Source of the DNA: Mesocentrotus franciscanus
Lineage: Eukaryota; Echinodermata; Echinoidea; Camarodonta; Strongylocentrotidae
NCBI GenBank assembly: GCA_037976565.1
Contig: CP137669.1
Coordinates: 40,760,912-40,824,911, forward strand
Length of the DNA stretch: 64,000 nt
Direction: 5' to 3'
The notes under the pieces are model-generated. The model was given only the letters and a program-made list of their open reading frames with translations, was not told the origin of the DNA and did no database searches. The translations under genes and the position numbers were made by a program. This document shows, piece by piece, positions 1 to 12,356 of this stretch (positions within the stretch are counted from its first letter, which is position 1; each line of letters opens with the position of its first letter).

Positions 1-309
1 AGTTTAGAAATATTTGCTGGCATAAATTAAACTTGCAAGTGATTCGGAATTTTCAGATTCACAAAATGTTAATGATGCAAACATTTTCAATTGCAACTCA
101 AAACTGACACAAAACTGAATTTTTGCAAGAATTTCTTTATCTGAAAATGGGTATACATGTACATGTAGTTTAATTACAAATAGTGCAAAAGTTACATGAT
201 TCAATACATGGCCATGCAGATGTACAGTACATGTATTTGTACATGTAGTTTCTTGTTTCAGAGTACTGCATGTACATGTACATTGTACATGAACATGTAT
301 TATAATGTT

Positions 310-494
310 AAATATATTACTCATTGCGGATGTAGTATCGAAAATAATATCGCTAGTGATATTCGTTTGTCTCGCAATGTGGTCAATAAGGAATCTAGAT
401 TCCTTATTGACCACATTATGAACAAAAGGAATCTAGATTCCTTATTGACCACATTGCGAGACAAACGAATATCACTAGCGATATTATTTCGAAA
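310..494. mobile_element. Palindromic miniature element, family A, copy 1
   Basis: The arm around 338-411 (aatatcgctagtgatattcg, then tttgtctcgcaatgtggtca) is repeated in inverted orientation at about 428-494. The centre is itself a palindrome around ggaatctagattcc. A second copy sits at 46144-46362 with the same flank (atattactcattgc-gatgtag) and the same arms but a different centre. The two copies show this is a mobile family rather than a unique hairpin. No coding capacity; likely a MITE-like element. Confidence 0.75.
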
Positions 495-1089
495 CATGTA
501 TTATGTACAGTAAATTATAGCTCATGGCCAGATTATTAGTATTTGAGGGAGAATGTTGCAAACAATTTGTATGATTAGACTTGCACCAACTGCACACGGC
601 ACTAACACATACACATGTACATGTACATATGAATATTTGTTATGTTCTGGGTTCGCCAGATCATAATCACAATGCTGCAAGAAATATGATTACATGTATG
701 TGTGTGTAATTGTGTAATGACCAGAGAATACCAATGCTCTAGTCTAAAGCGTTACAAGCAGTGCACACTATCAATGCTTGTACAGCAAGAAGGGCCCTCT
801 CTCACACTCCCGTTCTCATTCTCATGATGCCTGCCTGCCTGCCATGCACTCACATGCTGCCTCTCGTATAGTGTTACCATGGAGATAGTATGGCTGTCCA
901 CTTGTGCCTTTGTAGTGGTTGTGCATTACAGAGTCAAAGCAGATTGCTTTTCATTTTGTCTATTTATGAATTATGCTTATTATCTGTAAACTTTGGAACA
1001 GAAAATGTATTCACTCGTTCATTCTATGTGAGACATGTACAGAAAAGATACCATGTTGAATCACAAATTGGTAACATATGCCTACAATG

Positions 1090-1125
1090 TACTACTACTA
1101 CTAGTCTACTACTACTACCTACTAC

Positions 1126-1197
<72 letters not shown>

Positions 1198-1216
1198 GTG
1201 CTACTACTACTACTAC

Positions 1217-1247
<31 letters not shown>

Positions 1248-1290
1248 CACTACTACCACTGCTACCACCACTGCACTACTACCACTACTA

Positions 1291-1324
<34 letters not shown>

Positions 1325-1383
1325 CATTACTACTACTACTACTACCACTACTACAACTACTACTACTACTACTACTACTAAGC

Positions 1384-1453
<70 letters not shown>

Positions 1454-1465
1454 TACTACTACTAC
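1090..1465. repeat. (TAC)n / (CTA)n trinucleotide array
   Basis: About 376 bp of nearly pure ctactacta with scattered CAC and TGC changes. The long open frames here (poly-Thr, poly-Tyr, poly-Leu, poly-Ser) are by-products of the repeat and not genes. Confidence 0.97.
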
Positions 1466-2756
1466 ACAAATGTACATCATGTACATGTAGATCTACATGT
1501 ATGCCAGCCAAATGTGGCTTTTCTCTCATGTCATCTGCAGTGTACATGTACATGTAGGCATACATGTACATGTACATGTACATGTAATATAATTTTTAAA
1601 AATATTGAAATTTTTCTGGGATACTCGGTACTGCAAATCATAAATGACTTTCTTTGTTTACCTTGGTTGGCTATTGACTAGATAAGATTGTGTATTTATA
1701 GACTCAGGTTTTAGTTATAGTTCATATCACATTTTAATGTCACTTATTATGGATATTTACATACAAAATGAATGAACATTTTTTTCCCTCCATTCTAGTA
1801 CCGGTACATGCGTAGATTAGTTGTATATGTACTAATGTACATGTAGCCACCTGAGAAACAAAACATTACGTGTACATGCAGGTAGACCCAAGGACTACGC
1901 CTACATACATGTACATGTATACAGTGTAATATATATCCATAAAAACACAAGAAATAACGATCCTCCATACGTGAAGAAATTGTCACTTTGTAAAGCAAGT
2001 TCTTTGTGTACGGAGGATAATATTTTCTTGTTTTTTTTTTTATTTTCTCGAACTCTGAGCAGGACTCTGCACTTATAAAAAGCAAAACACATTGTACACT
2101 ATATTGTACATGTTTTTCAACTTACAGGTGTACATGCATATTTCATCTAGACCTACATGTACAACATACATAAATATCCTGGTGTTCACATTATGTTGCC
2201 TGTCCTGTCATTTTTTAATGATCATGTGAGAGAATTGATATCCACCTCACAGAGACACTTTAATACATGTACATGCATCTTACAAAAAAACTAGTTAATT
2301 AACAAACTAAACAAATAATGAGTATGTACAGTAGGTTCATAAACCAATGTTTAGAAGGAGTATACAGCCTATTACAACTTCTTCTCTTAAGCTACAAATG
2401 TAGGGAAGCTAATGTAGATCTAGTGTTTGATTTTGTATTTACCTCATGGTCTAATAGCCAATATATTGAGAGCGTTACATGTACTGTACATGTACGTGTT
2501 GCTATGTCTGGCAAGCGTATACCCTGTTCATTAGCTACTACATGTAATTTTAAATGTATTTAATACATAAATTTTGTCATTGCCATTTTATGAGCTTTTA
2601 TATGATAAATGAGACATGTTATAACACATACTGTACATGTACATATGACATTTACAGAGGTGCACCTGTACATGTACTATTACGTATATGTAGATGGCAC
2701 TAGCAGATCCATGAAGATAAAATTGAAGAATTTTTTTTCTTCTCTCTTTCTACCAG

Positions 2757-2834
2757 GATTCTTCATCTGCAATTCCAGTGACTCTGAAGGTTGACCCTCA
2801 TGGACACTATCTCTATTGGAAGATCCAGAATAAG
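2757..2834 (+). CDS. PLCB4: PLC-beta exon 1 of window (PH domain, first strands)
   Basis: This exon has 26 codons, phase 0 at both ends. The acceptor follows a long pyrimidine run and ends ccag; the donor is AAG|gtatgc. The peptide contains VTLKVDPHGHYLYWK, the PLC-beta PH-domain segment just after the N-terminal helix, where relatives have a VDP-G-FLYW pattern. The start codon and roughly the first 30 residues are not here: no matching N-terminal peptide was seen in 1-2756, so they lie upstream. The next certain exon is 19.8 kb away. Confidence 0.88.
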
Positions 2835-3427
2835 GTATGCATTTCAGTTCATCATTTTGACATTAAAAAAAGTGTACATGTTCAATGTATTAAACTTGTC
2901 TTACATTGTCACACATCCACATAAAGACAGTCAATGTCAAGTAAACAGTGTCAACCAGAATCAAGATTAAACTAGATTGGACTAGTACAATTCTGGAATG
3001 AAGTGGAATGTTCACCGTGACACTTTCACGGTTTCACCTTATTGCCAGTCACACAGTGCTCACTCTCTGTTTGTTCAATATTTTGATAAATATTAGCAAA
3101 GAAAAGGGCTTTTTAATTGAATTAACTTTCGAAAATACAAACACAAATGTTATAACTCTTTTTATGTTTAAAATAAATATGTGATTAAAGAGCTACTTGT
3201 AAACACAACATGCATAACACACAAAATTACTTATCATGGACAATTGTAAATATCCCCAAGACAGATACCAAACAGACACATTAAAATAAGTGTTAATACA
3301 AACCAATCTTCTTAAAATTATAGCTTATAAATCTTAAGAAAGTATCAATGTCAATGTGAACATAGAACACAAACATATTCACCATATGAAGATTTGCAGA
3401 AAATTTTCTTTTGAAGTAAATTCAATA
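2835..3427. other. Intron sequence, nothing recognised
   Basis: AT-rich intron sequence after exon 1. No frame, RNA gene or clear repeat was seen. Confidence 0.5.
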
Positions 3428-3814
3428 GGTGTGGCTTCATCAGTTCGAGATTGCAAAATAGCCCGCTATTTCTCATTTGGGAAATAAGCCCGAAGTTACA
3501 AATCGCGTCTTCATCAGCTCGAGTTTCATGAATCTCGAGCTTGAGAAATTAGCTCGAGATATTTTGCTCAGCGTTCGCGCATAGTGCGAGTCTTCGGGCT
3601 GGTGAAGACGCACCTGACAATTAGCGGGATATTTTGCCAAATAGCGGGATATTTTGCAAACTAGCCCAAGATATCTTGGGATGACTATCTTGACCAAATA
3701 TCCTGCTAATTGCAACTGCAGGCTGATGAAGACGCAAATTAGCTGGATAATTTGCGATCGGGATAGTTAAAATAGCGGGTTATTTGGCAATCTCGAGCTG
3801 ATGAAGACAGGCTT
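3428..3814. mobile_element. Inverted-repeat element, family B (GTCTTCATCAG ends), long copy
   Basis: The left end reads cttcatcagttcgagattgc then aaaatagcccgctat. The right end is its inverse (atagcgggttatttggcaat, then ctcgagctgatgaagac), giving TIRs of about 35 bp. Inner copies of cttcatcagctcgag, ggtgaagacgcac and agcgggatattttgc make a set of nested palindromes. The 91-bp element at 38793-38883 shares the same end sequence. No protein is encoded. Confidence 0.75.
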
Positions 3815-5571
3815 AAAGATACTTTCTTGACTAAAGTTTTGCTTCATTATTTGAAATTTAAACATTCCCCAAGGTCACTTCTTGAGCCCTGCCATGCTCT
3901 GCAAAAACAAATTTTAGTATTGGATTATCTCCTTTATAATTCATGTTTGTTTTTCCACTTACAAAACCATGTTTGTCAGTGCTGGGGTTACTAAGTTATT
4001 TGAAAGGCAACGGAAATGTAGAAAAAAAAGGCTATAAAAAATGCTTGTAAAAAAAGAAAGAAAAATATGGGCATTGTAACTTCATACAGACAATGCAATG
4101 TATCATGCACCCCAACCTTAATATATAGGCCTACATGTATTGTAGAGGTAGTTTGATGATAATTAGGTTATCTAATTTTAACTGTTGCTCGGATGCAATC
4201 AATATGAAATCCTTTTCTGGAAACAATGTTACTCAACATGTACAAGTACAGTAAACATGATTTAATCAGATTAGGAGCAAATGCCAAACAGATAGGAAAG
4301 GCAAGAGAAATCAATTTCATTTAAAGACCACACTACCTGTACCTTCTATGAATATGATGGTGTGTTTCTACTGCTGGATAAAGAACGTTCCATCCAGTCA
4401 CTGCGTATGCACAATATCACAAACTATAATATATGTGGTGCACAGCCTCAACATCTGTTTTTATATGCACTACTCACGCATAACCTGTTTAATGATAATT
4501 TAATTTTAAAAATATGTCAGTAGTTTATCACCATAATGATAAATTTCATGTGGAATCATTGATAGGGCTATGGGAACACACTTGTTGAGCAGCTAGGGCT
4601 GGGTATATTTACCTTGACTTCTCTTCAATCAATAACACAAATATGATGTGTATGGTTATCTCACTTCACAAGGAGATGCAGCCTGTGGAGTATTATCAGT
4701 AATATGCATCTAGAACGCTGATGAAAAGCATTTTATTTTTGTACAGGCTGTATTCTGAAATATTGATTTGCGTCATGGGAAAAGGTGAGAATATTTGGAC
4801 ACGAGATTAGACAAAGTTACATACTTGTACATTGGTCAGCTGACAATCTAATAAACGTAATAAACATCAATTTTTAAAATACTTTTTGTTTAAATTTATT
4901 TATTTATTTATTCATTTATTGTAGTTATTCATTAATTTATTTGAGTACTTATATCTAGTTATTTGTTTATTCTGTTGATTTATTTATTACTTATTTTCAA
5001 ATTGTTTTTTTTTCTTCTTTTTTTCTCTTTATTTATCTGTCTATTTATAATAGTTCATAAAAAGGATAACATGAACATACATGTACTTGTTATGTCAGTT
5101 TGCATTAATTTAATTAGTCTGTAACTCAGTATTTTCATTTCAAATTGCACAAGTTATAAATATTTTGTTTCAAATTGAAACAATTAAAATGACAGAATAA
5201 ACATTCATCGGGGCCCAGTGTCGTCCAAACCAGGAGAAAGAAAACATTACACTGGACTTATCTATTCAGATATAGGCGGTCACGTATACTGTATACATGT
5301 ATAGTTAACAAATCTTGAAAAATGCTTTTAAAAATCTTCATGGCACACACATCCATGTATACACATCAACATGAATGAAATATCATATCTACATTTGCAT
5401 GTAGATACTGCAATAAGAATAATCCCCTAAGACATAAAAGATAGGTAACTATTTAGGTTGAGTGAAAGCAGAACTATCAAATACATATCTACAAAATAGA
5501 TACATGTAGCTTCTAATCCGTAGTATAACCATTTATAGAGTGTGCCTATAGCTTCTCTGTTTTAATACATG

Positions 5572-5639
<68 letters not shown>

Positions 5640-6737
5640 ACCAGCAAATAATATGTGCTTTTTGTCACAGAACGGGTCAAGGTACAATACAACCCGCTGA
5701 AGAAACTGTTCTAGCTATAGTGTAGATATAGCTCGGTTAATAGCACACCAAATGCCAGTATCATTCATTTTCTTAGACACAATGAGACATTTTCATATTT
5801 TTTCATTTGAAACAAGTAGGCTACATGTACATTTTTATATAAAGTTCATGAAATGACATTTTATAGATGGACATGAGACAATAAAAAATGAAACTGTTTA
5901 ACAAATTTTACATCAAACAAAACTAAAACAAATAGAACAGAAGCATGCACTGGATATACATGTATAGACAGTGACTAACATTACAAATACGTTATTACCG
6001 TTACATTAAACATAATACATACAAAGTACCTAAATATAATGGTTAATAATAACATTCCCTGGGGAAATATTTCTAGGACTAGGAAAAAAACAAGAAAAAA
6101 ATAGAAGAAGATATTGTAAAGTGCATATTGTGTTTGTATATGTTTTACTGGTACAAAATCCAGTTACCGGTAGTACATAATACATACGCAAACACATGTT
6201 CAATGGACTGTACTAGAGGTTTAAGAAAAATGCTTGTCTCATTCCATGTGTAAATTGAATTGAATTGTCTCAATATGCAGGCAAGCTCTCTCTCACTTTA
6301 AAGTAAAAAAGTACTTGTTCAAGAGAAAATAGAAAAAAACAAACAACCATACTTATCATTGCAAGTCATGAAAAACATGGATATAAAAACATGATACATG
6401 TAGATACATACATGTATGGTACAGTGTATACATACATGTGTGATGTACAATGGGGGTAATTTCTCTATATTTCAGAGTCAATAGTACAACACAAAGGCTT
6501 ACATGTGACTTTCACAGCCTGTGATTCAGGTGTATATTGTTATTTCAAATCATTTTTTATGCATGACTTGTATGTAATGTTCATCTCCAGACTGTTGAGG
6601 TGAAATTGTTATTCATTTTTATTGGCTCAGAACGTTATTTTTATATTTGATTTATTTGCATCATATTGCTCAATTTGTCTTGTTAAAATGTTCACTCAAT
6701 GTATTTCTTGTGATTGTGTTCACATTGTTCATATTAG
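3815..6737. other. Intron sequence with simple repeats
   Basis: No coding frame was recognised. It contains a TTTA-rich tract (about 4886-5040), a TC array (5572-5639) and scattered tacatgta strings. The rest looks like unique AT-rich intron. Confidence 0.5.
5572..5639. repeat. (TC)n microsatellite
   Basis: About 68 bp of tctctc with two ttt and one cca interruption. Confidence 0.95.
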
Positions 6738-6758
6738 GAGGGACCCAGTAGTAAATTG
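6738..6758 (+). CDS. Candidate 21-nt microexon inserting EGPSSKL in the PH domain
   Basis: An AG acceptor after a T-rich stretch (ending catattag) is followed by exactly 21 nt and then the strong donor gtaagt. The seven codons read EGPSSKL with no stop, and both ends are phase 0, so inclusion between exons 1 and 2 keeps the frame. The insertion would fall in the loop after YWKIQNK. Exons 1 and 2 already align to relatives without a gap if it is skipped, so it would be an optional cassette at most. A chance match of splice signals in a 19.8-kb intron is also possible. Confidence 0.33.
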
Positions 6759-8295
6759 GTAAGTATGGACACATCAGGGATACTTTCTGTCCTATCTTAG
6801 TATTCCTCTTGTCATTTTTAGCAGTTCTGCATGTATTTTAAAGTTTGCAGTGAGCCTTCAAACCTTTTCCAGCATCCCGTAGACATTTAGTTTCCAAATT
6901 CCTCTATTTTTCATTGTTCATTTCAATCTATAATGTGTGTGAGGATTTAATTGCTGTCATGATGCAACAATTGTATTATTTTTAAAGAACAGTGTGTATA
7001 ACTACATATTTGACCCAAACTGTTTTTTTTTTAATTCAAGCATATTTTGCCATGTCAGATGTGAGTAATTCTGTTCAGGAAAAGAGAAGAATTAAGCGTT
7101 TTTGTCATGAAGAATTATGCAGATAAATGAGAGTTTATTATTTTCATACCAACTGGACCTCGGAGCTCTTTGCTGTACGTTATTGTGCATGTTCGTTTTG
7201 TAGATAATGGTGGTTCTCCATAGGGTAACACGGGCAAATTGCCCCAGTCCATACATGATTATTTTTCCACTGGTGAGAGGGAAGTTTGCATGCCGTGCTT
7301 TTTATTCTGTTTACTTCTCAAAGATTTGTATACTTCCGATACTGATTATTTCTATTGTTTTCTTAGCATTATCTTTTGTGGTGGGATGTTTCTGACAGCA
7401 ATTGCCTAATTCTGTACAGTACAATTAATACATTTATATAGTACAGTATAGGGCTATTGTGAACTTTTACCAAATGGAGAACTTGAGTTCTAAGCCTGCA
7501 TTTCCATATTGAGACAGAAAGTGATTTGTAGCAAAAACATTTTTTTAATTACTCATCAACATAAACATGTACAGTGTACATGTATGTACCCATGGGAGTG
7601 TGATTATCCAGAGATTATTATTGAAAACCATGTTTCATTCACAGCCTTGCAAAAACGTTTTGAAAATTGAAATGGGTTGAAAAAAAAATTGTTCATCTCT
7701 GCTAGCATTTTTTTTATTTTATAACAGAGGACAGAACTTTTAAGAAATTCCATGCTAATTAGAGATTTCATGATTTTGAATTACTCTTGAATTACTTTTG
7801 AATCAGCATATTGCTTCTTATCTGATTGAAGAAAAATAAAATAAAATATGATTATGAGATGAAAAATCAATTTCAGTGTTAGTGTGAATATGATCCCTCA
7901 TTGTTTACATGTACAGTATGTCATCTTTAGATCTTCGTTTTTCAGTAGCCTTACACATTATAGCTAGTAATTATTACATATTTACATACACCCTGTATTA
8001 CTCATGTTTAATTGTAAATCTCATGAAAATTTTAGCTTTACAGTACTTTTTATGGTACTGTATGTATGTAGATGGGAGCACATTAATAGCTCTGTATCAC
8101 AAAACATAAGCAGCACTCTTTATTTTATATTTCTACATGTATATATACATATAGTTTATAGATTGTATGATAGTAAATATATATGGTTCCTATGTAATAT
8201 ACTCTCCTATATTTCTATGATTGCAAAATATAATGTACCAATGAATGTAATCAATTATTTCTTAAGTAGATCATGACTTAATATCACTTTCAACA
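6759..8295. other. Intron sequence, nothing recognised
   Basis: AT-rich, with short open frames that have no protein-like composition. tacatgta strings occur at 7565-7585 and 7905. Confidence 0.45.
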
Positions 8296-8390
8296 TTTAA
8301 TGTCTGCTGGGACTCAAAAAGGCCTTTAATCTGTGTAAATTATTATGAATTAATGCCCCTGTGGCTCTCACGAGACATAATGATGATGTT
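8296..8390. repeat. Hairpin repeat family H, copy at 8.3 kb
   Basis: The left arm (atgtctgctgggactcaaaa, then aggccttta) and right arm (ttaatgcccctgtggctctc, then acgagacat) pair around a loop containing atctgtgtaaattatta. The right arm and loop match the family consensus (ttaatgcccttctggctcc; tctgtgtaaa). This is a diverged copy. Confidence 0.6.
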
Positions 8391-8397
8391 TATGATA

Positions 8398-8575
8398 CAA
8401 TGTACTTTGTGCATACAGCGTACATGTACATGAACATCCAGTATATACATGTGCATGTACAGTGTACAGTGTGTACATGTACATGTAGATAGATTAATTG
8501 TACTGGCCCCATTTATTCTGAATCATCCTAGTAGAAAGATTATTTGATTACATGTACATGTACATGTATATAGCC
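8398..8575. repeat. Cluster of ACATGT/TACATG palindromic strings
   Basis: Several overlapping tacatgtacatg runs occur here (8418-8430, 8455-8490, 8550-8568). The same 6-mer palindrome recurs through all introns of the window. Confidence 0.8.
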
Positions 8576-8583
8576 CGCATTAA

Positions 8584-9010
8584 AGGGGAATCCAACCCTA
8601 ATAGAAAACAACATTGAAAGAAAGCAGAAAAATCAGAGAAGTACAATTGGTACATACATGTACACATGTAGACCGGTGAAGGTTTGAACAAATTTGGAAA
8701 AAAAATGATAAAGTTATGAATTTTTGAAAGTTCTAATCATTGTATGTGCATTATGGGAATTTCAAATTGACTAAATCAGTTAGTGATGTAAAGTGCCTGA
8801 AAACTTTCCCATTTGTTCCAACACACAAAATGGCTAAAATGGCAATTTTTCAAAATTTATAGCTCAAAGAGTGTCTTTTCTTTTTAGAGGACAGGTGATT
8901 TTGTGCTATCCGTAATATATTTTCAGTAGTGTACCCTGAGGGAGAAGGCACTTAATAGAAGAAGAAACAGAAATCAATGATATTTTTGTACACAAAAAAC
9001 AGGAGGGTTG
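8584..9010. repeat. Probable dispersed repeat beginning AAAGGGGAATCCAACCC
   Basis: The stretch opens taaaggggaatccaaccct, continues with aaatcagagaagtacaattgg and aaatgataaagttatgaatt, and has no frame. This style of head (aaaggggaat-aaccc followed by aaagttatga) is one I associate with interspersed repeats of marine deuterostomes. A related but diverged head (aaaggaataatccag) is at 39489. No terminal repeat was found, so the boundaries are approximate. Confidence 0.4.
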
Positions 9011-11364
9011 CCCATGAATACATCATAATCCACTGACTTAATTGACAATTTAAGATTTGCGTAGATAATGATCTCATATTTAACACATAATGACATTCAT
9101 GAATCTATTATCATTGTTCCGATTTATTTCAGACTTTCTGTATCTCTCATTTTTCTGCTTTCATACAAATGAACTTTTTACATACTGTAGGTCGGAATGC
9201 CTGTTCAATACCTTTAAGAATTCAGGTCTATTCTTCTTTTTCCATTTGTACCTGGTTCAACACAATGCACTTCTTATAATTTAGATCAAATCTTTACCCA
9301 TTCTCATTACAAGAGAAAGCGCGATCCAACATGTACTAGATCATGCTGTCTCTGAGGTTAGAATGCGGTGACATAATTTCTGTCCTCTCAACCTCCTGGG
9401 CGTGCTCCATGAGATATAGTGAGACCAGCCCTTCCATGTCCCTGGTGAGACCTAGCACGTGTGCTACATGTACATCGAGCTTCATGTCTTAATCTCCTGT
9501 AATATAAGAATGATCAATTCAAGCAGATCATGCTAGCATATCGGAAGTGGTTTAACCTTGATCATCTTCCTTGTTAATATCAAGTAGGAGGCTTTGCAAT
9601 AGTGCGGGAAATGTGTACTATGGTACAAAATGTATGTCATGTAGGCTGTCATGGCAATAAGACCTCTCAAAATGGGAGTCCTCCAAAGGATTGCCCCAAC
9701 TGACTATAGGTGTGAACGCAACAAGTGCTAGTGGATCTCCCTGGGGCACGCTGCAGTTCACGCAATGATGGTGTGATCCATGTAATCCACTCTTGTAATG
9801 AGAATGGGGCCCTTAATTCATGCAGAAACACATCATATCACATGATTGCTCCCTCATATAGTATCATAACATGTGTGAGGTATGCATTTTCTCAGCAAGT
9901 ATTGTTTAAGGTTTGAAACCTACTGTAGAGCGTAGTGAACAAGAACCAACACCTACATGTAATGTACAGGTATCATTAAAATGTATAAACCCAAATATCC
10001 CTAGTCTCCCATGGAGAGGAGAAGGAGAAAGACTTTGGTTTTAAAGCAGATTATGCATTATTGGAAACTAATTTAGTTTTTACTCTATGTCAAAACTATA
10101 TTGTGTAGCATGACATTAGTTTTTCTACATATTTTATAGATGTTTGTGTGCAGTGTTTTTACCTCTATTGGAATGCATCTTTTGATGTACTTCCTGCATT
10201 GCCTATGTACATGTATGCCCGCTTACTTGTACTTTGATACTAAGGTTCAAAAGTATTGTTAACCACTGAAGTGTAGAATATATGTTGAGTAAAAGTTTGA
10301 TGCTACTTTGCAGTATGGAAATCAAATAAGATTTACATGTAGTTGCTTACCTATTTCCCTTATTTTTATAATAATTGTGTATTATTTTAGCATTGATACA
10401 TGTAGTAATCATTCAGTATTATTACATGAAATAGTATTTTATTACTAGTTGTAAAAAAAAGTGATGCTAGAATTTTTGGAATTGCCCTATTTTGTTTTGT
10501 CCCGTAGATCCTTTCCTCTCCCTAGCATGGTTTATTTATTTTGATTTGCTTTCTATCCTGTAATTAATGCTGAAGTACATGTTTATTGTGAGTAGTATAT
10601 TAAATGGTTGATTTAGATATCATTAGTGATCTATACCTGATTATGCATATTTACATGATTGAGTTATGTGAAGTTCTATAGCTTAATTTGGTGCCAAAGT
10701 TGGTAAAATATGGTGAGATTTTAAATTAGTAAAGAATTAGTGCTACATGTACATGTACTTTCAAAAACTGTGACCTGGAAGATAAAACTGAAATGATTTA
10801 ACAGGTACATGATTCAATAATTAAACTTGTTTTCTTTGCAGCACAAAAGTTGCCTGGATACTAATTCTAAGACCCAACAATTTCATGCCTTCACACTTTT
10901 ACAGCAAGTTTTTACTATACAGGAGGTCCACAGATGATTTGTATGCTCATGTTATCCATAGATCTCTCTCTCCATCCATCTGTACATTAATTTATCTTTT
11001 AAAAAATCACAATATTTCAACAATAGTTTTTTTTTTTGGGGGGGGGGGATTTTAATGCCATTATGAAACAGTATTGGAAATTAAACTTGTTTTGTCAAAG
11101 GGTCATTTTGTGTTGGTTGTGGAAAAAATTTATCACCAATATTTAATGAATCTTTTCTTCTTTGTCTACTTTTTCTAAAAAAAAGTACATGTACATGTGT
11201 CAATTAGCGTACATATGTAGTATCTTGTTAGGGACTACACATTATATCAAATGTGTTTGGGTAAAGTGATATTCCAACTAAGATGCATGTGATTTTGTGA
11301 CATACATGTATCTGTATGATTTATTGATCCATTGATAGAATGAACTTTTAGATAGAATATTGAT
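9011..11364. other. Intron sequence, nothing recognised
   Basis: No exon-like frame or RNA gene. It holds AT-rich sequence, a poly-T/poly-G run at 11027-11048 and occasional tacatgta strings. Confidence 0.45.
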
Positions 11365-11527
11365 ATAATATTGAATGGCTTTGAGTGTGATATAAGAATA
11401 TATTGCTCGAGCTATGACAATATTGGACTCGTCTCGACTCGTCGACTCGTCCAATCACTCCTCCAATATTGTCATAGCTCAAGCAATATATCCTTGTATC
11501 ACACGAAAACAAAGCCATATAATATTA
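11365..11527. mobile_element. Long palindromic hairpin element, family C
   Basis: The left arm 11374-11427 (atggctttgagtgtgatata, then gctcgagctatgacaatatt) is inverted at 11463-11519 (aatattgtcatagctcaagc, then cttgtatcacacgaaaacaaagccat). The centre is a small palindrome (gactcgtcgactcgtc). A third partial arm (atggctttgtttttgtgtga) follows at 11588. About 163 bp; a cruciform-forming MITE-like element. Confidence 0.78.
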
Positions 11528-11609
11528 CTATTATTATCTATATCAGGCTGACAAGCGAAATAACAAAATTTGACTTATCTCAATAAATATGGCTTTGTTT
11601 TTGTGTGAT

Positions 11610-12321
11610 ATCGATATCGATAGTTGAAGTTCCCTGATGACTGAGCAATACGAAAACAATATTAATCAGTCATCCGGGTACTGCGCTAAAGATATTAAAT
11701 ACACTGATTTAATGTACCACTTGGAAGCCTTATATACATAGATAATAATGTATGATATTGTCTTCTCTGTTTAGCTTAGTTTTTTATTTGTTTTATTTTG
11801 TTTTTGCTCTTGTTAATTACATGTTTGATATAGCCTACCTTTGAATTAGTTTGTGATGAAATTGACCTGTATATTGGTATGTTAGTGCAAGCGCTTCATA
11901 TATTGGGTGTTTTCAATTGCCGTGATTTTTTCTTCCCCAGCAATTACCAATGTCAAAACAGGGTGTATAGTCTAAACTTAGACACCTTTAATGAATTAGA
12001 AGTTGGTGCTGCATGGTAAAGTCATCAGCAGGTATTGGTTGCAAAACTTAATTATATTGAGATTGGAGGTCTGCTACCCTTGGACTTTCAAAATACTTTG
12101 GTCTGAGATCACACAGCTGCTGAATGCATCGAGGTACATACATGAACCTGTATGTTTCATGTATCACTATAAAGTATATTTACCTTAGGCTGGAAAACAG
12201 CCACATTATTTTACCCATATGACTGAATTCAATTGATTTCAAATTACATTATTTCTGTCATTCAGTTTTAGAAAAAAATAATGTTCTTGGGATTTATAGA
12301 AGTATGAAATATTAAATAATT

Positions 12322-12356
<35 letters not shown>

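Larger units (their letters stand above)
1..2756. other. Upstream intron or 5' flank; no coding exon seen
   Basis: No PLC-beta N-terminal peptide, start codon context or other protein-like frame was recognised on either strand. The stretch holds a palindromic element (310-494), a TAC array (1090-1465), many ACATGTACATGT strings (densest at 230-300 and 1480-1590), and otherwise AT-rich unique-looking sequence. Confidence 0.6.

Noticed and set aside
1090..1583. Long open frames (poly-Thr, poly-Tyr, poly-Leu, poly-Ser, poly-Val)
   Set aside because: All derive from the TAC/CTA trinucleotide array; no splice or codon-use support.
2318..2794. Short + strand frames upstream of exon 1 as a possible PLC N terminus
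   Set aside because: None contains the expected Trp- and Pro-rich N-terminal PLC-beta pattern or joins exon 1 in phase.
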